DNA from: Treponema sp. UBA6367
GTDB taxonomy: Bacteria > Spirochaetota > Spirochaetia > Treponematales > Treponemataceae
DNA length: 64,000 nucleotides
Reading direction: 5' to 3'
Assembly: GCA_002437725.1 (NCBI GenBank)
Contig: DJRF01000026.1
Coordinates: 1-64,000, forward strand
Part shown: positions 41,375-51,079 of the stretch, piece by piece
Layout of the letters: the number at the start of each line of letters is the position of its first letter
Numbering within the stretch: the first letter of the stretch is position 1
The notes under the pieces: generated by a model
The model's database searches: none
The model's input: only the letters and a program-made list of their open reading frames with translations
What the model was told of the DNA's origin: nothing
Translations under genes and position numbers: made by a program

Positions 41375-43312
41375 TTGGAGTTGTTTACGTTACTTCCTAA
41401 TATAAAATCTCCAGCAGATATAAAAACTCTTTCTTATCAGCAGCTTGCAGAGCTTGCAGATGAAATCCGGCGTACAATAATTGAAGTTGTAGGTCACAAT
41501 GGCGGGCATCTTGCGAGCAATTTAGGAGTTGTTGAACTTACCATAGCTCTTCATCGAGTCTTTGACAGTCCAAATGATGCGATTGTTTGGGATGTTAGCC
41601 ATCAGTGCTATGCTCATAAATTGCTTACAGGTCGTTATGAACGTTTTTACACCTTGCGACAGTACGGAGGCTTAAGCGGTTTTACAAAGAAAAACGAAAG
41701 TCCTCATGATTTTTTTGACGAAGGCCATTCTTCAACTTCAATTTCCTGCGCCTTAGGTTTGCTTACCGCCTGGCAACTGCAGGGAAAAAATAACAAAGTT
41801 GTTGCAGTTATAGGCGATGGAGCTTTGACTGGCGGAATGTCAATGGAAGCTCTTTCAAATGCGGGGCAGCTTTCTAAAAATTTGATTATAGTTTTAAACG
41901 ACAATCAAATGTCTATTGATCAGAATACAGGCGCAATAAGCCGGTATTTGAGCAGAATTTCTGCAACAAGTCCGTATCAAAATTTTAAAAGAGGATTAAA
42001 AAGATTTATAAGTAAAATTCCTTTTTTAAGCAAAGTTTTGTTAAAGTTTTTTAAAAGATTTAAAAGAAGCTTTAAAGGCTTGGTCCTTTCTACTAATCTT
42101 TTTGCAGATTTGGACTGTGAATATGTTGGCCCTTTAGACGGACACGATATTCGCGAATTGGAAAATGTTTTTACGCGGGTGAAAAAACTTAAAAAGCCTG
42201 TTGTGGTTCACATTCTTACTAAAAAAGGAAAAGGGTATAGCCCCGCGGAAGATCATCCCGAGCTTTTCCACGGAATCGGACCTTTTTGCATTTCAGATGG
42301 AAAAGTCGAAAAGTTTGACAATTTAAGTTTTACTGAATGTTTTAGCAATGAGCTGATGAATTTAGCGCAAGTTAGAAAAAACATTGTTTGCATAACGGCC
42401 GCTATGTCTAAGGGAACCGGTCTTGACAGTTTTGCCCGCCACTATCCAGAACGTTTTTTTGATGTGGGAATTGCCGAAGAGCATGCAGTAACTTTTGCAG
42501 GAGGGCTTGCGGAAGGCGGAATGCTTCCTTTTGTATGCATTTATTCAACATTTATGCAAAGGGCTGTGGATCAAGTTATTCACGATATAGCATTGCAGAA
42601 CGTTCACGTTGTAATTTTGCTAGATAGAGCAGGGGCAGTCCCTGGAGATGGAGAAACTCATCAGGGATTGTTTGACATAGCTCTTTTTAGACCTGTTCCT
42701 GGAATTAAGATTCTTTCTCCGGCAACGGCGCAAGATTTAAAATATTGTCTTGAGTATGCGGTAAATTCTGAAGGCGCAATAATTATCCGCTATCCTAAAA
42801 TGACTTGTCCAAAAGAACAAATAAAGTTTTCTGCTCCTATAGAAGAAGGCAAAGGCGTTCTCGTCAAGGCTTGCGATTTTGAATCAACGCTTACAGTTGA
42901 CCTTGAAGAGAATAAAAATACCCCTCGCATACTTTTCGTAACAACAGGGGGAATGTATTCTGAATGTATAACGGCTAGCCGTGCTTTAGCATTGGAGTAC
43001 GTGCTTGCAGATATTTATTCACTAAGATTTATAACTCCAATTGATGAAAAATATTTATTACAGCTTTGCAAGAAGTATGACGGAATAATTTTTGTTGAAG
43101 ATGGGGTTGAGGTTGGCGGAGTTTCTCAATATCTGCACTGTCTGTGCCTTGAAAACGGAATAAAAAAATCGATTGTAAAAGCTTTTCCTTCAAAATTTTA
43201 TTCTCAAGGAACCAGGGAACAGGTTTGCATGCAAGCCTGCATGACTTGCGATGATTTAAAACTTGCGGCTCTTTCTCTTGCAAAAATAAAATCTAACAAA
43301 TTTGAGGAATAA
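41375..43312 (+). CDS. dxs: 1-deoxy-D-xylulose-5-phosphate synthase
   Basis: DXS makes the first intermediate of the MEP isoprenoid pathway from pyruvate and glyceraldehyde 3-phosphate using thiamine diphosphate. VWDVSHQCYAHKLLTGR, the ThDP motif GDGALTGGMSMEAL-N and VGIAEEHAVTFAGG are diagnostic. It has 645 residues. No ATG is available near the start. TTG at 41375 is used here; TTG at 41381 is an alternative. GGAG at 41377-41380 is best spaced for ACG at 41387, which would give MLLPNIKSP-like protein starts. folP follows closely. Confidence 0.94.
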   Translation: MELFTLLPNIKSPADIKTLSYQQLAELADEIRRTIIEVVGHNGGHLASNLGVVELTIALHRVFDSPNDAIVWDVSHQCYAHKLLTGRYERFYTLRQYGGLSGFTKKNESPHDFFDEGHSSTSISCALGLLTAWQLQGKNNKVVAVIGDGALTGGMSMEALSNAGQLSKNLIIVLNDNQMSIDQNTGAISRYLSRISATSPYQNFKRGLKRFISKIPFLSKVLLKFFKRFKRSFKGLVLSTNLFADLDCEYVGPLDGHDIRELENVFTRVKKLKKPVVVHILTKKGKGYSPAEDHPELFHGIGPFCISDGKVEKFDNLSFTECFSNELMNLAQVRKNIVCITAAMSKGTGLDSFARHYPERFFDVGIAEEHAVTFAGGLAEGGMLPFVCIYSTFMQRAVDQVIHDIALQNVHVVILLDRAGAVPGDGETHQGLFDIALFRPVPGIKILSPATAQDLKYCLEYAVNSEGAIIIRYPKMTCPKEQIKFSAPIEEGKGVLVKACDFESTLTVDLEENKNTPRILFVTTGGMYSECITASRALALEYVLADIYSLRFITPIDEKYLLQLCKKYDGIIFVEDGVEVGGVSQYLHCLCLENGIKKSIVKAFPSKFYSQGTREQVCMQACMTCDDLKLAALSLAKIKSNKFEE

Positions 43313-43313
43313 A

Positions 43314-44132
43314 ATGACTTTTGATTTATCTAATAGAACCATTTCTACAGAATTGCCGGCTTTTGTGATGGGGATTGTGAATGCTACTCCAGATTCATTT
43401 TGGGAGCAAAGCAGGGGGGGCTATGAAAGAGCGATGTCATTAGTTCGCCAGAAAGCTGACATTCTTGATATTGGCGGAGAATCTTCTAGGCCTGGAAGCG
43501 AATATGTAAGCGAACAGGAAGAAATTGAGCGTGTTATTCCTCTAATAGAAAAAATTAGAAAAGAAAGCGATATTCCCATTTCTGTTGATACAAGAAAAAA
43601 GAATGTTATAAAGGCCGCTGTTGAAGCTGGCGCAGATATCCTAAATGACATTAGCGCTCTTGAAGATGACAGTGAAATTGCATCTTACTGCGCTTGCGTA
43701 AATATTCCAGTTGTTTTGATGCACAAACGGGGTTTGCCTTCTAATATGCAAAAAAACACTGTTTACGATGACGCTTTTAGAGAAGTTGATTCTTATTTAA
43801 AAAAAAGAGCAGAGTATGCCGTTTCTTGTGGCATAAATCCAAAAAAAATCATAGTTGATCCTGGAATAGGATTTGGCAAAAATCTTGAGGCGAATCTTTC
43901 TCTTATAAAGAACTGCGGAAAACTTTGCGATGGGCGTTTTCCTGTTTTGATGGCTCTTTCCAGAAAGACTTGCATTGGGCAGATGACGCAAAAAGAAATC
44001 CCAGGGCGTCTTGCAGGAACTCTTGCGGCAGATTTAATTGCTGTGCAAAATGGCGCAGCCTTTGTCCGTGTTCACGATGTAGCAGAAACTATAGATACTT
44101 TGAAAGTCTTAGGTTATAATATTCTAAATTAA
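43314..44132 (+). CDS. folP: Dihydropteroate synthase
   Basis: FolP joins p-aminobenzoate to dihydropterin pyrophosphate in folate synthesis and is the sulfonamide target. FVMGIVNATPDSFWE, DIGGESSRPGSE, VDTRKK, LNDISAL, MHKRG and VDPGIGFGK are present in order. Length is 272 residues. The start at 43314 follows GAGGAA, one base after the dxs stop, so the genes are coupled. cdaA lies 47 nt downstream, the same neighbour relation seen for folP/cdaA in other bacteria only occasionally. Confidence 0.95.
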   Translation: MTFDLSNRTISTELPAFVMGIVNATPDSFWEQSRGGYERAMSLVRQKADILDIGGESSRPGSEYVSEQEEIERVIPLIEKIRKESDIPISVDTRKKNVIKAAVEAGADILNDISALEDDSEIASYCACVNIPVVLMHKRGLPSNMQKNTVYDDAFREVDSYLKKRAEYAVSCGINPKKIIVDPGIGFGKNLEANLSLIKNCGKLCDGRFPVLMALSRKTCIGQMTQKEIPGRLAGTLAADLIAVQNGAAFVRVHDVAETIDTLKVLGYNILN

Positions 44133-44179
44133 AATGTTTAAAATAAGCGTTTGCAAAGTTCATAAGAAGGAAATTAAAA

Positions 44180-44995
44180 TTGAAATCTTTTGAAGGCTTT
44201 TTTACTGTATATAATTACTTACGACCAGTTTTAGATATTGGAGTTTTAACATTTATTCTATACGAAACATATAGAATGTTAGTAAAGTCTAATAGTATTC
44301 AGATAATAAAGGCGGCTATTATTGTTGCCTTGGCTTATGCTAGCGCGGTTTTTCTTCATCTTGAAACTTTGCTTTGGATTTTTAAAATTATAATGCCATT
44401 GTTTCTTGTTGGATTTGCGATTGTATTTCAGCCGGAAATGCGCAAATTCTTTTTGCGAATAGGTCAAAATCAATGGTTTGCCTTTGGCAGTCGTTCTAAG
44501 CATTCTTATGTTGATTCTGTATTGATTGCAGCTGATATGCTTTCAAAGCAGAAAAGAGGAATGCTGGCGGTATTTTTGCGGCACACAAAACTTGATGACA
44601 TAATGCAAACAGGCACAAAACTTAATGCGGACTTATCTTCTAGCCTTCTTGTTACAATTTTTGGAATGGACACTCCTCTTCACGATGGGGCGTGCTTTAT
44701 CCAAGGAGGAAAACTTCTTGCCGCAGGTTGTTTTTTGCCGTTAAGCGAGCAGTATGATATTAAAAAAACTTTTGGAACCAGGCATAGAGCCGCTTTGGGA
44801 CTTTCTGAAGTAAGCGATGCTGTGGTTCTTGTTGTTTCAGAAGAAACTGGGGCTTTAAGTTTGGCGTACGATTCGCATCTTCACTACGATTTAAGCGTAA
44901 AAGAAATTACAAAGGTTCTTGAAAATTTGCTTGAAATAACGCCTGATGCCTACAACGTGGAGGACACCATAGATGAACAAAAAACGGCTGATTGA
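44180..44995 (+). CDS. cdaA: Diadenylate cyclase CdaA
   Basis: CdaA makes cyclic di-AMP from two ATP at the membrane. Three N-terminal membrane helices (about 17-33, 42-60, 66-83) are followed by the DAC domain with the catalytic motifs DGA (169-171) and RHR (201-203, in GTRHRAALG). Both are intact, so the enzyme should be active. The start is TTG at 44180 with AAGGA 9 nt before. cdaR overlaps by 23 nt. Osmotic or cell-wall control is the known role of this pair. Confidence 0.95.
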   Translation: MKSFEGFFTVYNYLRPVLDIGVLTFILYETYRMLVKSNSIQIIKAAIIVALAYASAVFLHLETLLWIFKIIMPLFLVGFAIVFQPEMRKFFLRIGQNQWFAFGSRSKHSYVDSVLIAADMLSKQKRGMLAVFLRHTKLDDIMQTGTKLNADLSSSLLVTIFGMDTPLHDGACFIQGGKLLAAGCFLPLSEQYDIKKTFGTRHRAALGLSEVSDAVVLVVSEETGALSLAYDSHLHYDLSVKEITKVLENLLEITPDAYNVEDTIDEQKTAD

Positions 44996-46049
44996 AAAAA
45001 TAACTGAAAATTGGACTGTTAAGGCAATTTGTCTTGTTTTTGCTATAGTAATATATATTTTTCACCAAATAACGATGCTTGAAACAAAAACGATTTCTGT
45101 TCCGTTGACTGTTGAATCTGGCGGTCTTATGGTTCCTTTTTCACAGTTGCCAAAGTATGTAAAAATAAGTGTCAGAACTACGGCAGAAAATATTCCTTCA
45201 ATCTATAGCACTGGTTTTAAGGCTGTTATTGACGTGGAGCATTTTACGCAGCCTGGCACATATCAAGTTCCTGTTGAAGTAGAACTTTCTGAAAATATGT
45301 TTTTAATTGAGCCGCTGGAGTATTCTGTAAAGCCAGATTCCTTAAAGATTGTTTTAGATGAAAAGTCAGTAAAATATGTTCCGGTTCAAGCAGCGGTTTC
45401 TGGAGATGTGGAGCGAGGCTATACCGTTAAAGACATTTCAATAAATCCTTCTACTGTAAAAGTTGTAGGTCCTGCAAAAGTTCTTGAAAAAACAAAGGCT
45501 ATTTATACAAAAAAAATAATTCTTTCTGGAGCGGCAAAGTCTTTTTCCAAAGATATTCGACTCGATAATATAAACGATTTGATTGTTCCTTATCCGGAAG
45601 GCGATTTTAAAGTCACAATTACGGTTGTTCCTAGCGATTCTTCTAAGGAGTTTAAGTCAATCGTACCTGTTGTAAAAAATCTAAGCCCTGGTTTAGAAAT
45701 TTCTAGCGAGCTTATTCCAATATCTTTTCAGGTTGACGGGGCGCTTTTAGTATTAGAAAATTATACTCTTTTGCCAGATGATGTTTCTATTGATTTAAAA
45801 AATATAGTTCAGCCTGGAACTTATGAAATTCCTATAGATATAAAAATTCCTGTGAATCTTGTTCTTTCTAAAAAATCCTTGGATAAAATTTCTGTTACCG
45901 TTGTAAAAAATACATCTGAGCAAGAAACTGAAGCTTCTGAAAAAGGAGAGGCTTTAGAAAACGAAAATTTTGATGGCGAGGAAGAAATAAAAGAATCATC
46001 TGAAGAACAGGTGAATAAAGTTGAACATTCAGGACTTGAAGGCGTATGA
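44973..46049 (+). CDS. cdaR: CdaA regulatory protein CdaR (YbbR domains)
   Basis: CdaR is a membrane-anchored partner that modulates CdaA. One N-terminal membrane helix (AICLVFAIVIYIFHQI) is followed by about three YbbR-type beta domains (SVPLTVESGG, VPVQAAVSGDVERGYTVKDI). The last 50 residues are a Glu-rich tail. Length is 358 residues. It overlaps cdaA at its start and acpS at its end (ATGA). Confidence 0.92.
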   Translation: MNKKRLIEKITENWTVKAICLVFAIVIYIFHQITMLETKTISVPLTVESGGLMVPFSQLPKYVKISVRTTAENIPSIYSTGFKAVIDVEHFTQPGTYQVPVEVELSENMFLIEPLEYSVKPDSLKIVLDEKSVKYVPVQAAVSGDVERGYTVKDISINPSTVKVVGPAKVLEKTKAIYTKKIILSGAAKSFSKDIRLDNINDLIVPYPEGDFKVTITVVPSDSSKEFKSIVPVVKNLSPGLEISSELIPISFQVDGALLVLENYTLLPDDVSIDLKNIVQPGTYEIPIDIKIPVNLVLSKKSLDKISVTVVKNTSEQETEASEKGEALENENFDGEEEIKESSEEQVNKVEHSGLEGV

Positions 46050-46420
46050 TTTTTGGTGTTGGTGTAGATTTAACGCAGGTCAGCCGGTTTGAAAAATGGG
46101 TTTCGTCGCCAAATATGCTCAATCGTTTTTTTAACGAAAAGGAGATGAGCAAAGCAGCTTCTTTTTCTGTTAATTGCCAGCATTATGCAGTGCGTTTTGC
46201 GGCTAAAGAGGCTTTTGGAAAGGCCTTAGGAACTGGAATTTTGGGATTTGACTTGAAAGATGTTTTTATAGTAAAAGATTGCGCTGGCCGACCTTCCTTG
46301 CAAGTGGAAAAAACGGCCGCTAAATTATTGCAAAAAATATGTGGAAAATGCAAACTTCATGTGTCATTAAGTCATGAAAAAGAGTATGCAATTGCCTATG
46401 TTATGATAGAATCTGTTTAA
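46046..46420 (+). CDS. acpS: Holo-[acyl-carrier-protein] synthase
   Basis: AcpS transfers phosphopantetheine from CoA to acyl carrier protein. MIFGVGVDLTQVSRFEKW (with the metal-binding Asp8) and RFAAKEAFGKALGTGI are diagnostic. At 124 residues it is the usual size. It overlaps the cdaR stop by 4 nt. Confidence 0.96.
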   Translation: MIFGVGVDLTQVSRFEKWVSSPNMLNRFFNEKEMSKAASFSVNCQHYAVRFAAKEAFGKALGTGILGFDLKDVFIVKDCAGRPSLQVEKTAAKLLQKICGKCKLHVSLSHEKEYAIAYVMIESV

Positions 46421-46434
46421 TAGGAGATTTGTCC

Positions 46435-47313
46435 ATGCCATCGTCTAAAAAGAATGTTGAAAAAAAGAAGCCTGCCATATCCTATTGGTCAAAGGAAAAG
46501 TCTCTTTGCCCTGTGTGCGGAAAAACTTTTGAGCGAGAAGTCATGCTTAGCGGAAACGGAAGAATGATTGCAGGAGGACTTTCAGATGACCTTCATAGAA
46601 CTTTTGAGCCTTCTGCGAAATTTGGTCGGGTTTATCCATTGATTTACGAAATTGGAGCTTGTCCAAACTGCAATGCGGCATTGTTTTGGAGCGACTTTAA
46701 GGATTTAAAGAATAAAGATATTATTTCAAATTTGCTTCACAAAAAAGAGGAGCGCAAAGAAAAAGTTGAAAAAATTTTTCCTCATTTTAATTTAAAGCAT
46801 GAGCGCACTCTTTTTGACGGTTGCGCTATGTACTACCTTGCGCTTTTAACTTATGCAGAAGTCGGAAAAGAAATGATACCAACTTTAAAATCTGGAATAA
46901 TTTCTTTACGTCTTGCTTGGCTGACAAGGGAATTAAACGCTGTCTGTCCTAATCATAATTACGATTATATTTCCTCTGTTTTTTATAGAAAAGCCTTGTT
47001 CTTTTATCAGCAGTCAATTTACAATGAAACCGAACGAACCGAAAAAAGTTCCACGCTTGCAAATATGGGGCCGGATATGGATAAAAATTATGGTTGGGAC
47101 GGAGTAATTTATCTTTGCGGACTTTTGGAATATATTTATGGACAAAAAGACGATATTCAATTGAGATTAAAAAAACTTTCTGAGTCAAAAACGGCAATTG
47201 CTAGAATTTTTGGTTTAGGAAAATCCAGTAAAGACAAGCCTGGTCCTTTGCTAGAAAAAGCAAGAGACCTTTACGATAAACTTACAGCAGAACTTAACGA
47301 TGACGATTTTTAG
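46435..47313 (+). CDS. DUF2225-type zinc-ribbon protein
   Basis: The N-terminal part has two Cys pairs (CPVCGK near 26 and CPNCNA near 77) typical of DUF2225 proteins. The rest is helical, with a TPR-like arrangement (MYYLALLTYAEVGKEM). Function is unknown in the family. The start at 46435 follows GGAG by 8 nt; a TTG 6 nt earlier is less likely. The product has 292 residues. truA follows after 8 nt. Confidence 0.85.
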   Translation: MPSSKKNVEKKKPAISYWSKEKSLCPVCGKTFEREVMLSGNGRMIAGGLSDDLHRTFEPSAKFGRVYPLIYEIGACPNCNAALFWSDFKDLKNKDIISNLLHKKEERKEKVEKIFPHFNLKHERTLFDGCAMYYLALLTYAEVGKEMIPTLKSGIISLRLAWLTRELNAVCPNHNYDYISSVFYRKALFFYQQSIYNETERTEKSSTLANMGPDMDKNYGWDGVIYLCGLLEYIYGQKDDIQLRLKKLSESKTAIARIFGLGKSSKDKPGPLLEKARDLYDKLTAELNDDDF

Positions 47314-47321
47314 GATGCAAC

Positions 47322-48113
47322 GTGCGTAATATTTTACTTACAATTTCTTACGATGGAACTGACTTTTGTGGCTGGCAGCGTCAAGATTGTGGCGAGCAAA
47401 AGAATTATATGAGAACTGTTCAAGGGGAAATTGAGTTGGCCCTTGAAAAATTGCATAAATGCTCAACAGTTCTTTATGGCTCGGGAAGAACTGATAGCGG
47501 TGTTCATGCTATTGCTCAAGCGGCGAACTTTTTTTCTCCAATTGATTCTATTCCTGTGGAAAATTATTCAAGGGCGTTAAATTGCTTGTTGCCGCAAGAT
47601 ATTCGCATTTTAGAGGCTAGCGAAGTTCCTTGCGATTTTAATGCGCGTTTTTCAGCGACAAGCAGGGTTTACCGTTACTTTATTTGTCCTGAACTTATAC
47701 AGGCAAGTCAAAGCCGCTATGCTTGGTGCGTAAACTTTTTTCCAAATATTGACCGTTTGAATAAATACTGTGAGTGCTTAAATGGCGAAATTGATTGCGC
47801 AAGTTTTGCTGCAAGCGGAGACAAGAGCATTTCTACTAACCGGTTTATTGATAAAGCGCATTTTTTTTGCCAAAAAGTTTTTCCTGCAGAAAACGAAATG
47901 GTTGTTTTTGAAATAGAAGCAAATGCTTTTTTGTGGAAAATGGTAAGGACTTTAACTGGAACTCTTATTAATTTGGAAAGGACAAATGCGCCTTTGGATT
48001 CAATGCAAAAAATTTTGTTTTCCAAAGACCGCAAAAAAGCTGGAGCTACAGCCCCTGCTAACGGGCTTTTTCTTTATAAAATAAATTTTAATGGAATAAG
48101 GCGTCATATATAA
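47322..48113 (+). CDS. truA: tRNA pseudouridine(38-40) synthase TruA
   Basis: TruA makes pseudouridine at positions 38-40 of many tRNAs. ISYDGTDFCGWQRQ and the catalytic GRTDSGVHA (Asp near 58) are present, with FLWKMVRTLTGTL near the end. Length is 263 residues. The start is GTG at 47322, with AGGA 6 nt before; no ATG in frame lies nearby. It converges on priA with a 29-bp gap that has no clear terminator. Confidence 0.95.
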   Translation: MRNILLTISYDGTDFCGWQRQDCGEQKNYMRTVQGEIELALEKLHKCSTVLYGSGRTDSGVHAIAQAANFFSPIDSIPVENYSRALNCLLPQDIRILEASEVPCDFNARFSATSRVYRYFICPELIQASQSRYAWCVNFFPNIDRLNKYCECLNGEIDCASFAASGDKSISTNRFIDKAHFFCQKVFPAENEMVVFEIEANAFLWKMVRTLTGTLINLERTNAPLDSMQKILFSKDRKKAGATAPANGLFLYKINFNGIRRHI

Positions 48114-48142
48114 TTTTTTAAATTCGACTTTCAACCTGATTT

Positions 48143-50143
48143 TTACAACAAACTTACAGGATCTATATCGCATTCTATATAAACGGAAGGCGAATGTGTA
48201 TATCTTTCCAAAAGAATGTAAACAGCTTGTTGCAGAATTCTAATATCTTGTCCACGCAGGATTATATGGAATCTGTAATTTTTAGAAATCTTTGATAAGG
48301 GACATTCTGCAGGTCCAATTATTTCTGCTTTTTGTTGAATTATATTTCTTAGTATAGAGGCTGCTTGTTCTGCTGTTCTTTCCGCCTGAGCTTGTGAAAA
48401 TGAACGAAAAACAAGCCTTGCCATTCTGCTGAAAGGTGGAAATCCTAAAATCTTTCGCTGCTCAAGTTCTGTCTTATAAAAATCTTCAATTTTTCCTTCG
48501 CAAGCAAATTTTATAGGTTCTCTTAAAGGATTGTAGGTTTGCACTAAAACTTTTCCATCTGGAAAATAACGGCCGGCTCTTCCTGCCACTTGAGTTATAA
48601 GGGAAAAAGTTCTTTCTGCTGCGCGAAAATCTGGCAAATGGAGAGCCGTATCTGCAAGAATTACTCCTACTAGCTGAAGATTTGGAAAATTTAGACCTTT
48701 AGCAACCATTTGTGTGCCTAGCATAATGTCGTATTCACCTTGCCTAAAGGCGTTTAGTTTTTCTTCAAGCTCTCCTTTTTTTGTAAGAGCATCGGTGTCA
48801 ATCCTTATTATTTTGGCATTTGGAAATTTTATTGCGGTTTCGTTTTCTATATATTCTGTTCCAAATCCACTGTAGCCTACGTCAAGAGAACCGCATTGAG
48901 GACATTCTGCAGGAGGCTCTGTAGACCAGCCGCAGTAATGGCAGCGAAGCCTGTTTTCATTTTTGTGATAAGTTAAAGAAACTGAACAGTTTTTACACAT
49001 CATTTCGTATCCGCATGAATTGCATCTAAAAAAATGCGTAAAACCTCTTCTGTTCAAAAAGAGTATGACTTGTTTTTTTTGTTCGATGGTGTTTCTAATT
49101 TCATTTGCAAGTTCGTCAGAAATGCAGCCGTTGTTTTTAGTTTTGGAAAGGTCAACAATTTTGATTTTTGGCATAGCACCGCCAGCCAGACGTTTTGTTA
49201 ATCTGTGACGGATTAACTTTCCTTTTTCCATAAGATACCAGGCTTCTACAGAAGGAGTGGCACTGCCCATTACTAAAGGAATACCTAGAGAGTTTGCTCT
49301 GTGCATAGCTACTTGCCTTGCATGATAACGCGGTGTAGCTCCTGATTTATATGAAGCATCGTGTTCTTCGTCTATTATTATGAGTCCTAAATTAGGAATT
49401 GGAGCAAAGATTGCGCTTCTAGCTCCAACAACAATTCTGGCTTCTTTGTGTATGATTCTTTTCCACTCTCGTAAGCGTTGGCTTGGCGTCAATCCTGAAT
49501 GAAGAACTGCAACTGTGTTTCCAAATCTTGATGTTACAGCTTTTATTACTTGAGGAGTTAGTCCAATTTCAGGAACTAAATATATTACTCCTTTCTGCTG
49601 CGAAAGAAGCCACTGCGCGCATTGTAAAAACACTTCAGTTTTGCCAGTTCCTGTAGGTCCGTAAAGATAGTGGTATGAGCATTTTTTTGTATTGGCTGCT
49701 GCCGTTATAGAAGCTACAGCGCTTTCTTGCTCTTTGGAAAGCAAGTTTCCTGAAAATTCTGAAATTTCGTCTTCGAATGAAAATCCGCCTTCGCTAGTTT
49801 CTCGTTTTCCTGATGGAAGAATAGAAGACAGGACTTCGCCGATTGAACATATATAATAGGTGCTAATCCATTTCGCTATATCAAGAATTTCTTTATTAAA
49901 AATTGGCTCAGAATCAATAATCTTTGTAATTGGTCTGATTTTTTCTTTTGGCACAGGGCACTCTTTTGGAATCTCATTGCTTGCAGAAGCAATAAATCCT
50001 ATTAATTTTCTATTGCCAAAGCGAACTTCTGCTCGCTTTCCAATTAGATTTTCTAACTCTGTCTCGTTGTTTTCTGTAGGAGAGTGCGAATATGTAAAAG
50101 TTTGATTTAATGGAACGTTTAAAGCAATTTGAAGGTAATTCAA
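48143..50143 (-). CDS. priA: Primosomal protein N' (replication restart helicase PriA)
   Basis: PriA reloads the replisome at stalled forks. Walker A is GPTGTGKTEV, the DEEH box is DEEHDASYK, and two zinc-binding clusters (CNSCGYEMMCKNC, then CHYCGW and CPQCGS) are present. I place the start at TTG 50143, since CAGGAGGAAAG precedes it and the following MNYLQIALNVPL matches the family N-terminus. The longer ATG-started frame (to 50176) would begin with unrelated residues. Length is 666. Confidence 0.95.
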   Translation of the reverse strand: MNYLQIALNVPLNQTFTYSHSPTENNETELENLIGKRAEVRFGNRKLIGFIASASNEIPKECPVPKEKIRPITKIIDSEPIFNKEILDIAKWISTYYICSIGEVLSSILPSGKRETSEGGFSFEDEISEFSGNLLSKEQESAVASITAAANTKKCSYHYLYGPTGTGKTEVFLQCAQWLLSQQKGVIYLVPEIGLTPQVIKAVTSRFGNTVAVLHSGLTPSQRLREWKRIIHKEARIVVGARSAIFAPIPNLGLIIIDEEHDASYKSGATPRYHARQVAMHRANSLGIPLVMGSATPSVEAWYLMEKGKLIRHRLTKRLAGGAMPKIKIVDLSKTKNNGCISDELANEIRNTIEQKKQVILFLNRRGFTHFFRCNSCGYEMMCKNCSVSLTYHKNENRLRCHYCGWSTEPPAECPQCGSLDVGYSGFGTEYIENETAIKFPNAKIIRIDTDALTKKGELEEKLNAFRQGEYDIMLGTQMVAKGLNFPNLQLVGVILADTALHLPDFRAAERTFSLITQVAGRAGRYFPDGKVLVQTYNPLREPIKFACEGKIEDFYKTELEQRKILGFPPFSRMARLVFRSFSQAQAERTAEQAASILRNIIQQKAEIIGPAECPLSKISKNYRFHIILRGQDIRILQQAVYILLERYTHSPSVYIECDIDPVSLL

Positions 50144-50224
50144 ACTTTCCTCCTGATAAAAGTTATCTCGCAACAACGGTAAGAAATTGCATTATACAAA
50201 AGATAAAAGCGTGAGATGTTTTTG

Positions 50225-50998
50225 TCAGTTTTTTTGAACAAAATTTTTTGCATAATCTGGTTCTAAATTTAAAAGTTGAGCCTTAAAAAATTTTAAATCT
50301 TGCCAAGCAGGTTTTTTAAATTCTAAATTTCTTAATAGAGCGCTTGGATGATATGTTACTATAACAGGAATTTTTTGATATTCTAAAATTTTCCCTCTGT
50401 ATCGATTTAAAGAAAACTCTCCTTGAATATCCATTAAATTTCTTATGGCAACTTTTCCAAGCGCAAGGATTATCTTTGGCTTTAGAATATGGATTTGCGC
50501 GTCCAAAAAACTTTTGCATGCCGCAGCTTCTTCGGGCAACGGATCCCGATTATATGGAGGCCTGCATTTTACAACATTTAGAATGTAACAATTTATATTT
50601 CTGTCCAGTTGTATGGCTGCGAGCATTTTGTCTAAAAGCTGGCCTGCCCGGCCAACAAATGGAAGTCCCTGCCTGTCTTCTTCTTCGCCAGGACCTTCTC
50701 CAATAACTAAAACAGAAGAGCCTTCAACTCCCATGCCAGGGACAACATTATTTCTTGTTTTGTAAAGAGGGCATCGAGTGCAAGAATTTATTTTTTCTTT
50801 TAAGGTTTCCATGCTGAGATGGTTCTTTTGCTCTGAAAGTTGAGCATTTTCATTTGTGCTTGAAATTCTCTCTGAAGAAGGCACGCTATCGTCTTTGAAA
50901 ATTGGTTTTTGCAAAAAATCAGGGGCTTCGTAACCGTAAAAGTTATCTGCAGCCGTTTTTAGCAAATTAAAAATCAGTTCCTTCTCTTGCGCTTTCAA
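50225..50998 (-). CDS. Uracil-DNA glycosylase, family 4
   Basis: Family-4 UDGs remove uracil from DNA and carry a [4Fe-4S] cluster. CTRCPLYKTRNNVVPG gives the first Cys pair. GEGPGEEEDRQGLPFVGRAGQLL is the uracil-binding motif, and VVKCRPPYNRDP and YHPSALLRN complete the site. The N-terminal 65 residues are a nonconserved extension. Length is 257. It lies upstream of priA with an 81-bp gap. Confidence 0.94.
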   Translation of the reverse strand: MKAQEKELIFNLLKTAADNFYGYEAPDFLQKPIFKDDSVPSSERISSTNENAQLSEQKNHLSMETLKEKINSCTRCPLYKTRNNVVPGMGVEGSSVLVIGEGPGEEEDRQGLPFVGRAGQLLDKMLAAIQLDRNINCYILNVVKCRPPYNRDPLPEEAAACKSFLDAQIHILKPKIILALGKVAIRNLMDIQGEFSLNRYRGKILEYQKIPVIVTYHPSALLRNLEFKKPAWQDLKFFKAQLLNLEPDYAKNFVQKN

Positions 50999-51079
50999 AA
51001 TAAAAACCTCTGACTTTTAGAATATCATATAAGTTGCAATTGCTTCAATAAATAAGTATACTTTTACGAAGAGGATTTT

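Noticed and set aside
50143..50176. ATG start for priA at 50176
   Set aside because: The strong Shine-Dalgarno and the conserved N-terminus support TTG at 50143.
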